A stretch of 64,000 nt of DNA from Betaproteobacteria bacterium. Lineage in GTDB: Bacteria > Pseudomonadota > Gammaproteobacteria > Burkholderiales > Casimicrobiaceae. Each line of letters begins with the position of its first letter. The stretch's first letter is position 1. The notes beneath the pieces were generated by a model. It was not told where the DNA came from, did not search any database, and worked only from the letters and a program-made list of their open reading frames with translations. This document shows positions 17,440-25,338 of the stretch, piece by piece. Location: assembly GCA_016861105.1 (NCBI GenBank), contig BOKS01000001.1:682001-746000 (forward strand), in the 5' to 3' direction. A program made the position numbers and the translations under genes.

Positions 17440-18231
17440 CTAGCGACCGGTGAAGCGCGGCGCGCGCTTGGCAGCGAAGGCGGCGACGCCCTCGCGGTAG
17501 TCGTCGCCGAAGCCCAGCTCGCGCTGGAGGTCGCGCTCGACGTCGAGCTGCTGGTCGAGCGTGCGCGCCGACGCGCCCTGGATCGCCTGCTTGATCGCCG
17601 CCAGCCCCCGCGTCGGGCCCGACGCGAACTGCGCGAGCAGCGCCTCGGTGGCCTCGGGGAGGTCGGCGTCGTCGACGCACTTCCAGATCAGCCCCCAGTC
17701 GGCCGCCTGCTGCGCGGGGAGCTTGTCGCCGGTCAGCGCCAGGCCGAGCGCGCGCGCCGTGCCCACCAGCCGCGGCAGGAAGTAGGTGCCGCCCGAGTCG
17801 GGGACGAGGCCGATGCGGCAGAACGCCTGGATGAAGCTCGCCGACTTCGCCGCGATCACGACGTCGCAGGCCAGCGCGATGTTCGCCCCGGCACCCGCGG
17901 CGACGCCGTTGACGGCGCACACCACCGGCATCGGCAGCCCGCGCAGCCCGAGCACCAGCGGCTTGTAGTTGCGCTCGATCGACGCTCCGAGGTCGACGGG
18001 CGCCGTCCCCGGCGCCACCGCGCGGTCGGCGAGGTCCTGCCCGGCGCAGAAGCCGCGCCCGGCGCCGGTGAGCAGCAGCACGCGCGCGGCGCCATCGCCG
18101 CGCACCCGGCCCAGCGCGTCGCGGACCTCCTCGTGCATCCGGTCGTTGAAGCTGTTGAGGCGGTCGGGACGGTTGAGCGTCAGGCGGGCGATGCCGTCGG
18201 CGACGGAGAACAGGATGTGCTCGTAGGCCAT
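17440..18231 (-). CDS. paaG: 1,2-epoxyphenylacetyl-CoA isomerase
   Basis: Crotonase-fold isomerase of 263 residues converting ring-1,2-epoxyphenylacetyl-CoA to oxepin-CoA, and shifting the double bond in later intermediates. The sequence runs MAYEHILFSVADGIARLTLNR-type N-terminus, AGRGFCAGQDLADR and FRIGLVPDSGG-like blocks. The catalytic Asp of PaaG corresponds to that in RIGLVPDSGGTYFLP rather than the Glu of hydratases. A longer open frame upstream runs through the 7-bp repeat array, so the start at 18231 was chosen. Confidence 0.93.
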   Translation of the reverse strand: MAYEHILFSVADGIARLTLNRPDRLNSFNDRMHEEVRDALGRVRGDGAARVLLLTGAGRGFCAGQDLADRAVAPGTAPVDLGASIERNYKPLVLGLRGLPMPVVCAVNGVAAGAGANIALACDVVIAAKSASFIQAFCRIGLVPDSGGTYFLPRLVGTARALGLALTGDKLPAQQAADWGLIWKCVDDADLPEATEALLAQFASGPTRGLAAIKQAIQGASARTLDQQLDVERDLQRELGFGDDYREGVAAFAAKRAPRFTGR

Positions 18232-18239
18232 GGATGGCG

Positions 18240-18418
18240 GGAGGGGAATGGGGACTCGGGATTGGGGATTGGGGAATCGCGATTGACGAACGGGGAGTGA
18301 CGAGCCGGGTGGGCGCGACGGCGGCAGACGAGCCTGCCGAGTGCAAGGCAACTCGCCGGCCGCGCGATCGGGCTCGGGCGCCCTATTCCCTAGTCCCCAT
18401 TCCCCATTCCCCGCTCCC
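18240..18418. repeat. inverted arrays of a 7-bp GGGAATG-type repeat (paaN-paaG gap)
   Basis: The 193-bp gap between paaN and paaG has GGGGAATG/GGGGATT-like copies at about 18240-18280 and complementary CCCCATT/CCCTATT copies at about 18380-18418, so the arms can pair. The right arm shares a run of more than 20 identical bases with the right arm of the paaA-paaB array near 23303, which suggests copying between sites. Confidence 0.75.
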
Positions 18419-18424
18419 GAACAT

Positions 18425-20089
18425 TCACAGATGCTTCCGATGCTGCACGACGCGGAAGCGCCCGGCGACGTACGCCGCGTCGGTGAGCGCGGCGTTCGCC
18501 GCGGGATTCGCGCCGGTGCCGTGGAAGTCGGAGAACGCCGCCGACTGGTTGACGAAGACGCCGGCGGTGAGGTTGATCGACAGCGCCACGCCGGCGTCCT
18601 CCGCGACGTCGATCGCCTCGTCGACGACGCGCGGATCGGTCGCGTAGAGCGACAGCGTCAGCGCACCGTGCTCCTTCGCGGCCGCGCGCGCGATGGCGAG
18701 GCTCTCGGCGGTGTCGCGCGTGGCGATGACGAACGCGATCGGCCCGAACCACTCGGCCAGGTACTTGTCGCGGTCGGCCGCGTCGAGCTTCACGATCAGC
18801 GGCGTGCGGATCGTGGCGCCGGGAAACGACGGGTGCGCGATCGCCCGGCTGTCGAGCACGACCGTGCCCAGCGCGCGGGCGGCGTCGATGCGCCGCGCGA
18901 CGCCCTCGTTCTGCACCGCTCCCAGCACCTCCACTGCGCGGGCGGGGTCGGCGAGCAGCTTGCCGACGCCGTCGGCCAGCGCGGCGGCGACCTCGGCGAA
19001 CGGCACGGTCCCCGACGGCGTCCGGATGCCGCCGGCCGGCACGTAGATGTTCTGCGGCGCCGTGCACATCTGGCCGGTGTAGAGCGACAGCGAGAAGGCG
19101 ACGTTGCGTGCGACCGCACCGAGGTCGTCCGCGGAATCGACGACGATCTGGTTGACGCCGGCCTTCTCGGTGAACACCTGCGCGTGCTTCGCGTGCTGCT
19201 CGAGCCAGGTGCCGTTCGCGGTGCTGCCCGTGAAGTCGATGAGCCTGACCTCCGGCCGCATCGCGAGCGCGCGCGCGACGTCGTCGCCGGGCTCGTGCGC
19301 GACCAGCGTGACGACGTCGGGATCGAAGCCGGCCTCGCGCAGCACTTCGCGCGCGATGCGCACGGAGATCGCGAGCGGCAGGATCGCGCCCGGGTGGGGC
19401 TTCACCACGACGGCGTTGCCGGTGGCGAGCGAGGCGAACAGCCCCGGGTAGCCGTTCCACGTCGGGAACGTGCAGCAGCCGATCACCAGTCCCACGCCGC
19501 GCGGCACGATGCGGAAACGCTTTTCCATGCGGATCGGCTCGCCCTTGCCGGCCGGCTTCTCCCACAGCGCGCCCTCGGGAATGCGCCGCATCTCGTCCCA
19601 CGCGTAGGCCACCGCCTCGAGGCCGCGGTCCTGCGCGTGCGGCCCGCCGGCCTGGAAGGCCATCAGGAACGCCTGGCCGGTGGTGTGCATGACGGCGTTG
19701 GCGACGAGAAAGCTCGACTTGTTGATGCGCTCGAGGATCTCGAGGCACACGCCGACCCACGCCTGCGGCCCGGCCTTGCGCCAGCGCGCGTGCGCCTGCG
19801 CGATGCCGGCGAACAGCGCGTCGAGGTCGGCCTTCGGGTAGTCGATGCCGAGGTCGAAGCCGTACGGCGAGCGCTCGCGGCCCGTGCGGCCCACCGTGCC
19901 CGCCTGGTCGAGTTCGAAGGGCTTGCCGCGCAGCGCCTCGAACGCGGCGCGGCCGGCCTCGGCTGCGCCCTCGCCGTAGACCTTCGGGCTCGCGGACTCG
20001 GGATAGGGGCTCCAGTAGCCGCGCTCGGCGATCGCCTGCAGGGCGCGCTCCAGCGTGGCCTCGTGCTTGTCGAACAGCGGATGCGTCAC
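18425..20089 (-). CDS. paaN: phenylacetate degradation aldehyde dehydrogenase PaaN (no hydratase domain)
   Basis: Aldehyde dehydrogenase family protein of 554 residues starting from GTG (MTHPLFDKHEATLERAL) with a GAGGAG site upstream. The catalytic Cys is in SLYTGQMCTAPQNIYVP and the general base Glu in VFTEKAGVNQIVV. It belongs to the stand-alone PaaN subfamily, which lacks the C-terminal MaoC-type hydratase found in PaaZ. It should oxidise the ring-opened semialdehyde; hydrolysis of oxepin-CoA must then come from another protein. It lies in the middle of the paa operon, 97 bp after paaE. Confidence 0.9.
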   Translation of the reverse strand: MTHPLFDKHEATLERALQAIAERGYWSPYPESASPKVYGEGAAEAGRAAFEALRGKPFELDQAGTVGRTGRERSPYGFDLGIDYPKADLDALFAGIAQAHARWRKAGPQAWVGVCLEILERINKSSFLVANAVMHTTGQAFLMAFQAGGPHAQDRGLEAVAYAWDEMRRIPEGALWEKPAGKGEPIRMEKRFRIVPRGVGLVIGCCTFPTWNGYPGLFASLATGNAVVVKPHPGAILPLAISVRIAREVLREAGFDPDVVTLVAHEPGDDVARALAMRPEVRLIDFTGSTANGTWLEQHAKHAQVFTEKAGVNQIVVDSADDLGAVARNVAFSLSLYTGQMCTAPQNIYVPAGGIRTPSGTVPFAEVAAALADGVGKLLADPARAVEVLGAVQNEGVARRIDAARALGTVVLDSRAIAHPSFPGATIRTPLIVKLDAADRDKYLAEWFGPIAFVIATRDTAESLAIARAAAKEHGALTLSLYATDPRVVDEAIDVAEDAGVALSINLTAGVFVNQSAAFSDFHGTGANPAANAALTDAAYVAGRFRVVQHRKHL

Positions 20090-20186
20090 GGCGTGCTCTC
20101 CTCGTCCTGCGGAACCTGCGACTTTAGCCCAAACCCGGTCCGGTCTCGATCGCCGGCGTCGCCCGGCGCGGATCCCGGACCGCGGC

Positions 20187-21269
20187 TCAGCCGGTGCCGG
20201 TGTCGTCGAAGTTGACCGTCACGCGGTCGGTCGCGGGGTAGCTCTGGCAGGCGAGGATGAACCCGCGCGCCACCTCGTAGTCCTCCAGCGCGAAGTTGAC
20301 GTCCATGTCGGCCTCGCCCTCGACGAGGCGGCAGCGGCACGTCGAGCAGACGCCACCCTTGCACGAGTAGGGCAGCTCGACGCCGTGGCGCAGCCCGCCC
20401 TCGAGGATGCTCTCCTTCGTGCGGTCGAGCGTGAACGTACGCGTCGCGCCGTCGAGGATCACCGTGACCTCGGTCTCGGTCGCGCTGCCCGGCGCCACCA
20501 CCGCCGGCCGGTGCGCGTGGCGGGGGATGCTGGAGGCGAAGCGCTCGACGCGCACCTGCGACGCCGGATAGCCGCGCGCGGCGAGCACCTGCTGGATCGA
20601 GCGCATCATCGCGTCGGGACCGCAGAGGAACACCACGTCGACGTCGTCCAGTGGCGCCCAGTGGTCGAGCAGCGCCGCGGCGCGCTCGCCGTCGATGCGC
20701 CCGTGCAGCAGGTCGATGTCCTGCGTCTCGCGCGAGAGCACGTGCACGAGGTTGAACCGGGTGAGGCAGGTGTCCTTCAGCGCGGCCAGCTCCTCGCGGA
20801 ACATCACGGTTCCCGAGGCGCGGTTGCCGTAGAACAGCGTGAACTGCGACCCGGGCTCCGTCGCCAGCACCGTCCTGGCGATGGACAGGATCGGCGTGAT
20901 GCCGCTGCCGGCGGCGAAGGCGACGTAGTGCCGCGCGGCCGACGGGTCGCGCGGCGGGCAGAAGTGCCCCATCGGCGGAGTCACCTCGAGCGTGTCGCCC
21001 GGCTGCAGCCGCTCGTTCGCGTAGGTGGAGAACGCGCCGCCCGCGCAGCGCTTGACGGCGATCCGCAGCGCGTCGTCCTGCACGGCCGAGCACACCGAGT
21101 AGGAGCGGCGCACGTCGTCGTCGCCGATGCGCGTGCGCACGGTGACGTGCTGCCCCGGCTCGTAGCGGAACTGGTCGGCCAGCGCCGGCGGCACGTCGAA
21201 GGTGATCGCCACCGCGTCGCGCGTTTCGCGGTCGATGCGGGCAATGCGCAGGGGGTGGAAGCGGCTCAT
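20187..21269 (-). CDS. paaE: phenylacetyl-CoA 1,2-epoxidase, reductase subunit
   Basis: Flavin and iron-sulfur reductase of 360 residues that feeds electrons from NADPH to the PaaA diiron site. The ferredoxin-reductase half has the FAD motif RRSYSVCSA and the nucleotide motifs AAGSGITPILSIA and FLCGPDAMM. The C-terminal plant-type ferredoxin domain binds 2Fe-2S through CKGGVCSTCRCR plus a distal Cys in ILACQSYP. Start MSRFHPLRIARIDRETRD. A GCGATGG repeat array separates it from paaD. Confidence 0.95.
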   Translation of the reverse strand: MSRFHPLRIARIDRETRDAVAITFDVPPALADQFRYEPGQHVTVRTRIGDDDVRRSYSVCSAVQDDALRIAVKRCAGGAFSTYANERLQPGDTLEVTPPMGHFCPPRDPSAARHYVAFAAGSGITPILSIARTVLATEPGSQFTLFYGNRASGTVMFREELAALKDTCLTRFNLVHVLSRETQDIDLLHGRIDGERAAALLDHWAPLDDVDVVFLCGPDAMMRSIQQVLAARGYPASQVRVERFASSIPRHAHRPAVVAPGSATETEVTVILDGATRTFTLDRTKESILEGGLRHGVELPYSCKGGVCSTCRCRLVEGEADMDVNFALEDYEVARGFILACQSYPATDRVTVNFDDTGTG

Positions 21270-21287
21270 GGGGTGCGCGGGAGGGGC

Positions 21288-21357
21288 GAAGGGCGATGGG
21301 CGATGGCAAGCGGCCGATCGGCTCCCTTCTATCGCCTATCGCCTATCGCCCTCGCCT
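21288..21357. repeat. inverted arrays of the GCGATGG repeat (paaD-paaE gap)
   Basis: Copies of GCGATGG at about 21288-21306 face complementary CTATCGC copies at about 21328-21357, filling most of the 89-bp gap between paaD and paaE. The motif is the same as in the array at 4088-4195, about 17 kb away. Confidence 0.7.
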
Positions 21358-21358
21358 T

Positions 21359-21931
21359 TCAGTGAGGCTTGAAGTAGTCGAACGGCTCGCGGCACGCCTC
21401 GCAGCGGTAGAGCGCCTTGCAGGCGGTCGACCCGAACTGCGCGACCAGCGTCGTGTTCGTCGCGCCGCACCGCGGACAGGGCACCGCTTCGCGCGCGCGG
21501 CGCAGCGGGCTGATGCCGGCGACGTCGACGCGCGCGGCGGCGCCCGGCGGCGCGATGCCGAACGCGCGCAGCCGGCCCCTCGCTTCCGGCGCGATCCAGT
21601 CCGTCGTCCACGCCGGCGCGAGCGCGACCTCGACGTCGAATGACGGCACGCCGGCGCCGCGCAGCGCTTCCCGGATCCCGTCCATGATGAGGTCGGTGGC
21701 CGGACAGCCGGAGTAGGTCGGCGTCACCACCACGCGCAGCCGCTCGCCCTCCCAGCGGACGTCGCGGACGATGCCCAGCTCGACGATCGACACCACCGGG
21801 ATCTCGGGATCGGGCACGCGCGCGAGCGCCTGCCAGATCGCCTCCGGCGTCGCGCGCACGCCGCCGCGCAGCGCCGCGAGGTCGCCCGCCTCGGCGGCGG
21901 CCGCCACCGCCTTCTGTTCCGCCGTGGTCAT
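21359..21931 (-). CDS. paaD: phenylacetyl-CoA epoxidase subunit PaaD
   Basis: Protein of 190 residues with an N-terminal DUF59/MIP18-type domain (RVPDPEIPVVSIVELGIVRD, TPTYSGCPATDLI) and a C-terminal four-cysteine knuckle (CPRCGATN and YRCEACREPFDYFKPH) that could bind zinc or iron-sulfur. PaaD is needed for a functional epoxidase, probably through metal-centre maturation. A longer frame upstream overlaps paaC; the start MTTAEQKAV lies 4 bp after the paaC stop, so the two are translationally coupled. Confidence 0.93.
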   Translation of the reverse strand: MTTAEQKAVAAAAEAGDLAALRGGVRATPEAIWQALARVPDPEIPVVSIVELGIVRDVRWEGERLRVVVTPTYSGCPATDLIMDGIREALRGAGVPSFDVEVALAPAWTTDWIAPEARGRLRAFGIAPPGAAARVDVAGISPLRRAREAVPCPRCGATNTTLVAQFGSTACKALYRCEACREPFDYFKPH

Positions 21932-21935
21932 CCGC

Positions 21936-22706
21936 TCACCACTTCGCGTCCGGGTAGGCGCGCTGCAGGAACTGCATCTCCGCGAGCAGCCGCCCGAGGT
22001 GCTCGGTGTGCACGCCCGCGATCCCGCCCTTCTGCATCCAGCCGTCCGCGGGGCGCGCGAGCGTCGCCTCGGCGAGGACCGCGGACACGCGCGCATCCCA
22101 CGGCGCCTTCAGCATCGCCGGGTCGACCGCGATGCCCGCCGCCGCCAGCGGGTCGCCGGCGGGCGCTGCAGTGAACATCTCGCCCGTGTACATCCACAGG
22201 CCGTCGATGGCGTCCTGCATGCGCGCGTGCGACACGTCCGTCCCGTCGCCCAGGCGGATCACCCAGTCGGCGGAGCGCTCCGCGTGGTAGGCCGCCTCCT
22301 TCGCGGCCTTCGCGGCGATCCCCGCGACGCGCTCGTCCGCCGACGCGGACAGCGCGCGCAGCAGCAGCAGGTGCCACTGGTCGAACAGGAACTGCCGCGC
22401 GAGCGTGTCGGCGTAGTCGCCGTTCGGCTGCTCGACGAGCAGCAGGTTGCGGAACTCGTGCGCGTCGCGGCGGAACGCGAAGGCGTCCTCGTCGCGGCCC
22501 GTGCCGGCGATGCGCGCCTCGACCTCGCCTGCGTAGCCGTACCACATGCGCGCCTGGCCGAGGAGGTCGAGGCCGACGTTCGTCGACGCGATGTCCTCCT
22601 CGACGACCGGCCCCTTCCCCACCCATTCGCCGAGGCGCTGGGCGAGCACGAGGTCCGTGTCGGCGAGGCGGAGCAGGTAGTCGAGGAGGGAGGCGTCGGG
22701 GGGCAT
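21936..22706 (-). CDS. paaC: phenylacetyl-CoA 1,2-epoxidase structural subunit PaaC
   Basis: Ferritin-like structural partner of PaaA, 256 residues. It starts MPPDASLLDYLLRLADTDLVL and shows the family blocks GLDLLGQARMWYGYAGE, ARQFLFDQWHLLLLRAL and KEAAYHAERSADWVIRLGDG, with a degenerate metal site. Upstream in-frame codons come from the repeat array and were excluded. It lies between paaB and paaD. Confidence 0.95.
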   Translation of the reverse strand: MPPDASLLDYLLRLADTDLVLAQRLGEWVGKGPVVEEDIASTNVGLDLLGQARMWYGYAGEVEARIAGTGRDEDAFAFRRDAHEFRNLLLVEQPNGDYADTLARQFLFDQWHLLLLRALSASADERVAGIAAKAAKEAAYHAERSADWVIRLGDGTDVSHARMQDAIDGLWMYTGEMFTAAPAGDPLAAAGIAVDPAMLKAPWDARVSAVLAEATLARPADGWMQKGGIAGVHTEHLGRLLAEMQFLQRAYPDAKW

Positions 22707-22720
22707 GCGAGGGAGCAAAG

Positions 22721-22793
22721 GTGGGAATGGGGAATGGGGAATGGGGGCTGGGGAATGGGGCACCCTCGTCCCTCATCCCTCATCTCCCATCCC
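22721..22793. repeat. inverted GGGAATG-type arrays (paaB-paaC gap)
   Basis: Tandem GGGAATG copies at about 22721-22760 and looser complementary CTCATCC/CCCATCC copies at about 22765-22793 fill the 94-bp gap between paaB and paaC. The right arm has drifted more than in the neighbouring arrays. Confidence 0.65.
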
Positions 22794-22800
22794 GCCCTCT

Positions 22801-23085
22801 TCAGATGTGCTTCACCTCGTCGGGCATCGGGAAGAACGTCGGGTGCCGGTAGACCTTGCTCTGCGCGGGCTCGAACAACGCCTCCCGGTCGCCGGGCGAC
22901 GAAGCGACGATGTCCGCCGAGCGCACGACCCAGATCGACACGCCCTCGTTGCGGCGCGTGTACACGTCGCGCGCGTTGCGGATCGCCATCGCCGCGTCCG
23001 GCGCGTGCAGGCTGCCCGCGTGCTTGTGCGCCAGGCCGTGCTGGCTGCGGATGAACACCTCCCACAACGGCCACTCTTTCGACAT
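22801..23085 (-). CDS. paaB: phenylacetyl-CoA 1,2-epoxidase subunit PaaB
   Basis: Small epoxidase subunit of 94 residues, MSKEWPLWEVFIRSQHGLAH, ending HPTFFPMPDEVKHI. Signature segments LHAPDAAMAIRNARDVYTRR and SIWVVRSADIVASSP are typical of PaaB, which bridges PaaA-PaaC dimers. Longer in-frame upstream sequence encodes only the FPIPHSP-type heptad translation of the repeat array, so the start at 23085 is firm. Confidence 0.95.
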   Translation of the reverse strand: MSKEWPLWEVFIRSQHGLAHKHAGSLHAPDAAMAIRNARDVYTRRNEGVSIWVVRSADIVASSPGDREALFEPAQSKVYRHPTFFPMPDEVKHI

Positions 23086-23097
23086 GGGGTCTCCAAA

Positions 23098-23332
23098 CTG
23101 GGAATGGGGAATGGGGAATGGGGAATGGGGAATGGAGAATGGAGAATGGAGAATGGGGAATAGGAACGGGGAATGGGGAATCGGGAATGGGGAATGGTGT
23201 CGGAGTCCGCGTACCCGAGGCCGGAAAGCCTCGGCGTCCGAAAGCCCTGGACTCCACCTCGCATCCTCGTGCCGTCTCCTCCCTCGTCGCCGCCCCAGCA
23301 ATCCCCTATTCCCTAGTCCCCATTCCCTCCTC
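23098..23332. repeat. largest GGGAATG heptad array with inverted partner (paaA-paaB gap)
   Basis: About a dozen tandem copies of GGGGAAT/GGAGAAT run from 23098 to 23197. After about 100 bp, complementary CCCTATT/CCCCATT copies lie at about 23301-23332. The array fills a 259-bp gap inside an operon, where neighbouring subunits of one enzyme would normally be tightly packed. Read through in all frames it encodes a heptapeptide repeat, which is not taken as coding. Confidence 0.8.
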
Positions 23333-23344
23333 CGGCCCCTCCTC

Positions 23345-24331
23345 TCACGCCGCCTTCCGCGCCGCGCGCTTCTCCGCGTGCGCCACCGCCGCCTCCCGCA
23401 CCCAGGCGCCGTCCTCCCACGCCTTGACGCGCGTGCGGATGCGGTCGCGGTTGCACGGCCCGTTGCCCTTGAGGACGTCGTAGAACTCGCGCCAGTCGAT
23501 CGGGCCGAAGTCGTAGTGGCCGCGCTCGGCGTTCCAGCGCAGCTGGGGGTCGGGGACGGTCAGGCCCAGGTAGTCGGCCTGCGGGACCGTCTGGTCGACG
23601 AAGCGCTGGCGCAGCTCGTCGTTGGACAGGAGCTTGATCTTCCACTGCATCGACTGGGCCGAGTGCACGCTGTCGGCGTCCGGTGGGCCGAACATCATCA
23701 GCGACGGCTGCCACCAGCGGTCGAGCGCGTCTTGCGCCATCCGCTTCTGCTCCGGCGTCCCTTGCGCCAGATGCATCATGATTTCGTAGCCCTGGCGCTG
23801 GTGGAAGCTCTCTTCCTTGCAGATGCGCACCATCGCGCGCGCGTAGGGACCGTACGACGTGCGCTGCAGCGGCACCTGGTTCATGATCGCCGCGCCGTCG
23901 ACCAGCCAGCCGATCGCGCCGATATCGGCCCAGGTCAGCGTCGGGTAATTGAAGATCGACGAGTACTTGACGCGGCCTGCGTGCAGGTCGGCGATCAGGT
24001 CGTCGCGCGACACGCCGAGCGTCTCCGCGGCCGAGTACAGGTAGAGCCCGTGCCCGCCCTCGTCCTGGATCTTGGCCATCAGGATCGCCTTGCGCTTGAG
24101 CGTCGGCGCCCGCGTCACCCAGTTGCCCTCGGGCAGCATGCCCACGATCTCCGAGTGCGCGTGCTGCTGGATCTGGCGGATCAGCGTGCGCCGGTAGTGC
24201 TCGGGCATCCAGTCCTTGGGCTCGACCTTGACGTCGGCGTCGATGCGCGCCTGGAACGCCTGCTCCTCCGGCGTCATCGCCGCGGCGTCCTTCACGCTGC
24301 GCACGCCGGTGTCGACCATCTGCGCGTACAT
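23345..24331 (-). CDS. paaA: phenylacetyl-CoA 1,2-epoxidase catalytic subunit PaaA
   Basis: Catalytic ferritin-like diiron subunit of 328 residues, [20 protein letters not shown]. Metal-ligand motifs are present in [19 protein letters not shown] and [19 protein letters not shown], and substrate-pocket blocks [19 protein letters not shown] and [19 protein letters not shown] match the family. It is the first gene of the operon, with a GAGAGG site, and is transcribed divergently from paaX across a short region with symmetric promoters. Confidence 0.96.
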   Translation of the reverse strand: MYAQMVDTGVRSVKDAAAMTPEEQAFQARIDADVKVEPKDWMPEHYRRTLIRQIQQHAHSEIVGMLPEGNWVTRAPTLKRKAILMAKIQDEGGHGLYLYSAAETLGVSRDDLIADLHAGRVKYSSIFNYPTLTWADIGAIGWLVDGAAIMNQVPLQRTSYGPYARAMVRICKEESFHQRQGYEIMMHLAQGTPEQKRMAQDALDRWWQPSLMMFGPPDADSVHSAQSMQWKIKLLSNDELRQRFVDQTVPQADYLGLTVPDPQLRWNAERGHYDFGPIDWREFYDVLKGNGPCNRDRIRTRVKAWEDGAWVREAAVAHAEKRAARKAA

Positions 24332-24369
24332 GGGCCTCTCCCGCCGCCCGATCGGGGCGGCACGGGACA

Positions 24370-24412
24370 CATGATACGCAAATTGCTGCTTACCTGTAAA
24401 GTCTGTATCATG
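24370..24412. promoter_or_regulatory. divergent paaA/paaX promoters with inverted-repeat operator
   Basis: A perfect 8-bp inverted repeat, CATGATAC (24370-24377) and GTATCATG (24405-24412), is separated by 27 bp. Toward paaX: TTGCTG (24383-24388), 17 bp, TATCAT (24406-24411). Toward paaA on the other strand: TTTACA (complement of 24395-24400), 18 bp, TATCAT (complement of 24371-24376). The two promoters overlap face to face, and each minus-10 is inside one arm of the repeat. A repressor bound there, presumably PaaX released by phenylacetyl-CoA, would shut both. Confidence 0.65.
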
Positions 24413-24417
24413 TTGCC

Positions 24418-25338
24418 GTGCGCGACGTCCCCGACCCTGCGATCGCCCGGTGGATCCGCCGCGAGCTCGCCTCGCATCCGCCTCGCGCGCGCTCCCTGGT
24501 CGTCACCGTGTGGGGCGACACGCTCGCGCCGCACGGCGGGGAGGTCTGGCTGTCGACGCTCTTCCGCCTGCTCGCGCCCTTCGGCGCCAGCGAGCGGCTC
24601 GCGCGCACGGCCGTGTTCCGGCTCGCCCGCGACGGCTGGCTCGAGGGCCAGGCCCGCGGCCGCCGCACCCGCTACCGCCTGACGTCGGACGGGGCGCGGC
24701 GGTTCGCGCAGGCCTACCGCCGCGTCTACACGCCGCCGTCGCGGCCGTGGGACGGTTCGTGGGACGTGGCCGTGCTGCCGCCCGAGGCACTCGACGCGAA
24801 GGCGCGCGCGCGGCTGCGCGACGACCTCCTCTGGAGCGGCTTCGCCGCGTTCGCGCCGGGCGTGTTCGCGCGGCCTTCGCGCGACGCCGGAGCCGACGAC
24901 GCGCTCCGCTGGCCCGGGGGCGCGCTGCGCTTCGCCGCGCGCGACGTGCCCGCGGCGAATGGCGCGACGTTGGCGGCACGCGCGGACGACGCGTGGTCCC
25001 TGCCCGCGCTGGCCGTCGAGTACCGCGCCTTTCTCGGCCGGTTCCGCCCGCTGGCGGCGGCAGTCGCAGGCGCGGCGCGGCCCACGCCCGAGCAGGGCTT
25101 CGTCGTGCGCACCCTGCTCGTCCACGAGTACCGGCGCGCGCGGCTGCGCGATCCGCAGCTGCCGCCGGAGCTGCTCCCCGCGGACTGGCCGGGCGCGCAG
25201 GCGTATGCGCTGTGCCGCGACGTCTACCGCGCCGCCGAGCCGCTCGCCCGCGAGCACCTCGCGCGGGCGCTCGACGACGAGGGCGAGGCCCTGCTGCCCG
25301 CGCTGCCGGAGTTCCTCACCCGGTTCGCGCAGGAGTGA
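24418..25338 (+). CDS. paaX: phenylacetate operon repressor PaaX
   Basis: Transcriptional repressor of 306 residues. The N-terminal winged helix occupies about residues 20-95 ([50 protein letters not shown]), followed by the PaaX central and C-terminal domains ([46 protein letters not shown]). The start is GTG at 24418. The nearby ATG at 24410 is in another frame. The predicted transcription start falls at or next to the GTG, so the mRNA may be leaderless. The 3' end overlaps the convergent alcohol dehydrogenase gene by 23 bp. Confidence 0.92.
   Translation: MRDVPDPAIARWIRRELASHPPRARSLVVTVWGDTLAPHGGEVWLSTLFRLLAPFGASERLARTAVFRLARDGWLEGQARGRRTRYRLTSDGARRFAQAYRRVYTPPSRPWDGSWDVAVLPPEALDAKARARLRDDLLWSGFAAFAPGVFARPSRDAGADDALRWPGGALRFAARDVPAANGATLAARADDAWSLPALAVEYRAFLGRFRPLAAAVAGAARPTPEQGFVVRTLLVHEYRRARLRDPQLPPELLPADWPGAQAYALCRDVYRAAEPLAREHLARALDDEGEALLPALPEFLTRFAQE

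Noticed and set aside
22812-23264. Frames encoding FPIPHSP heptapeptide repeats
   Set aside because: They are translations of the 7-bp DNA array in several frames and overlap paaB in other frames; no start signals. Not a repeat protein.
23098-23332. Possible CRISPR array
   Set aside because: Units are 7 bp with no spacers; simple tandem repeat.
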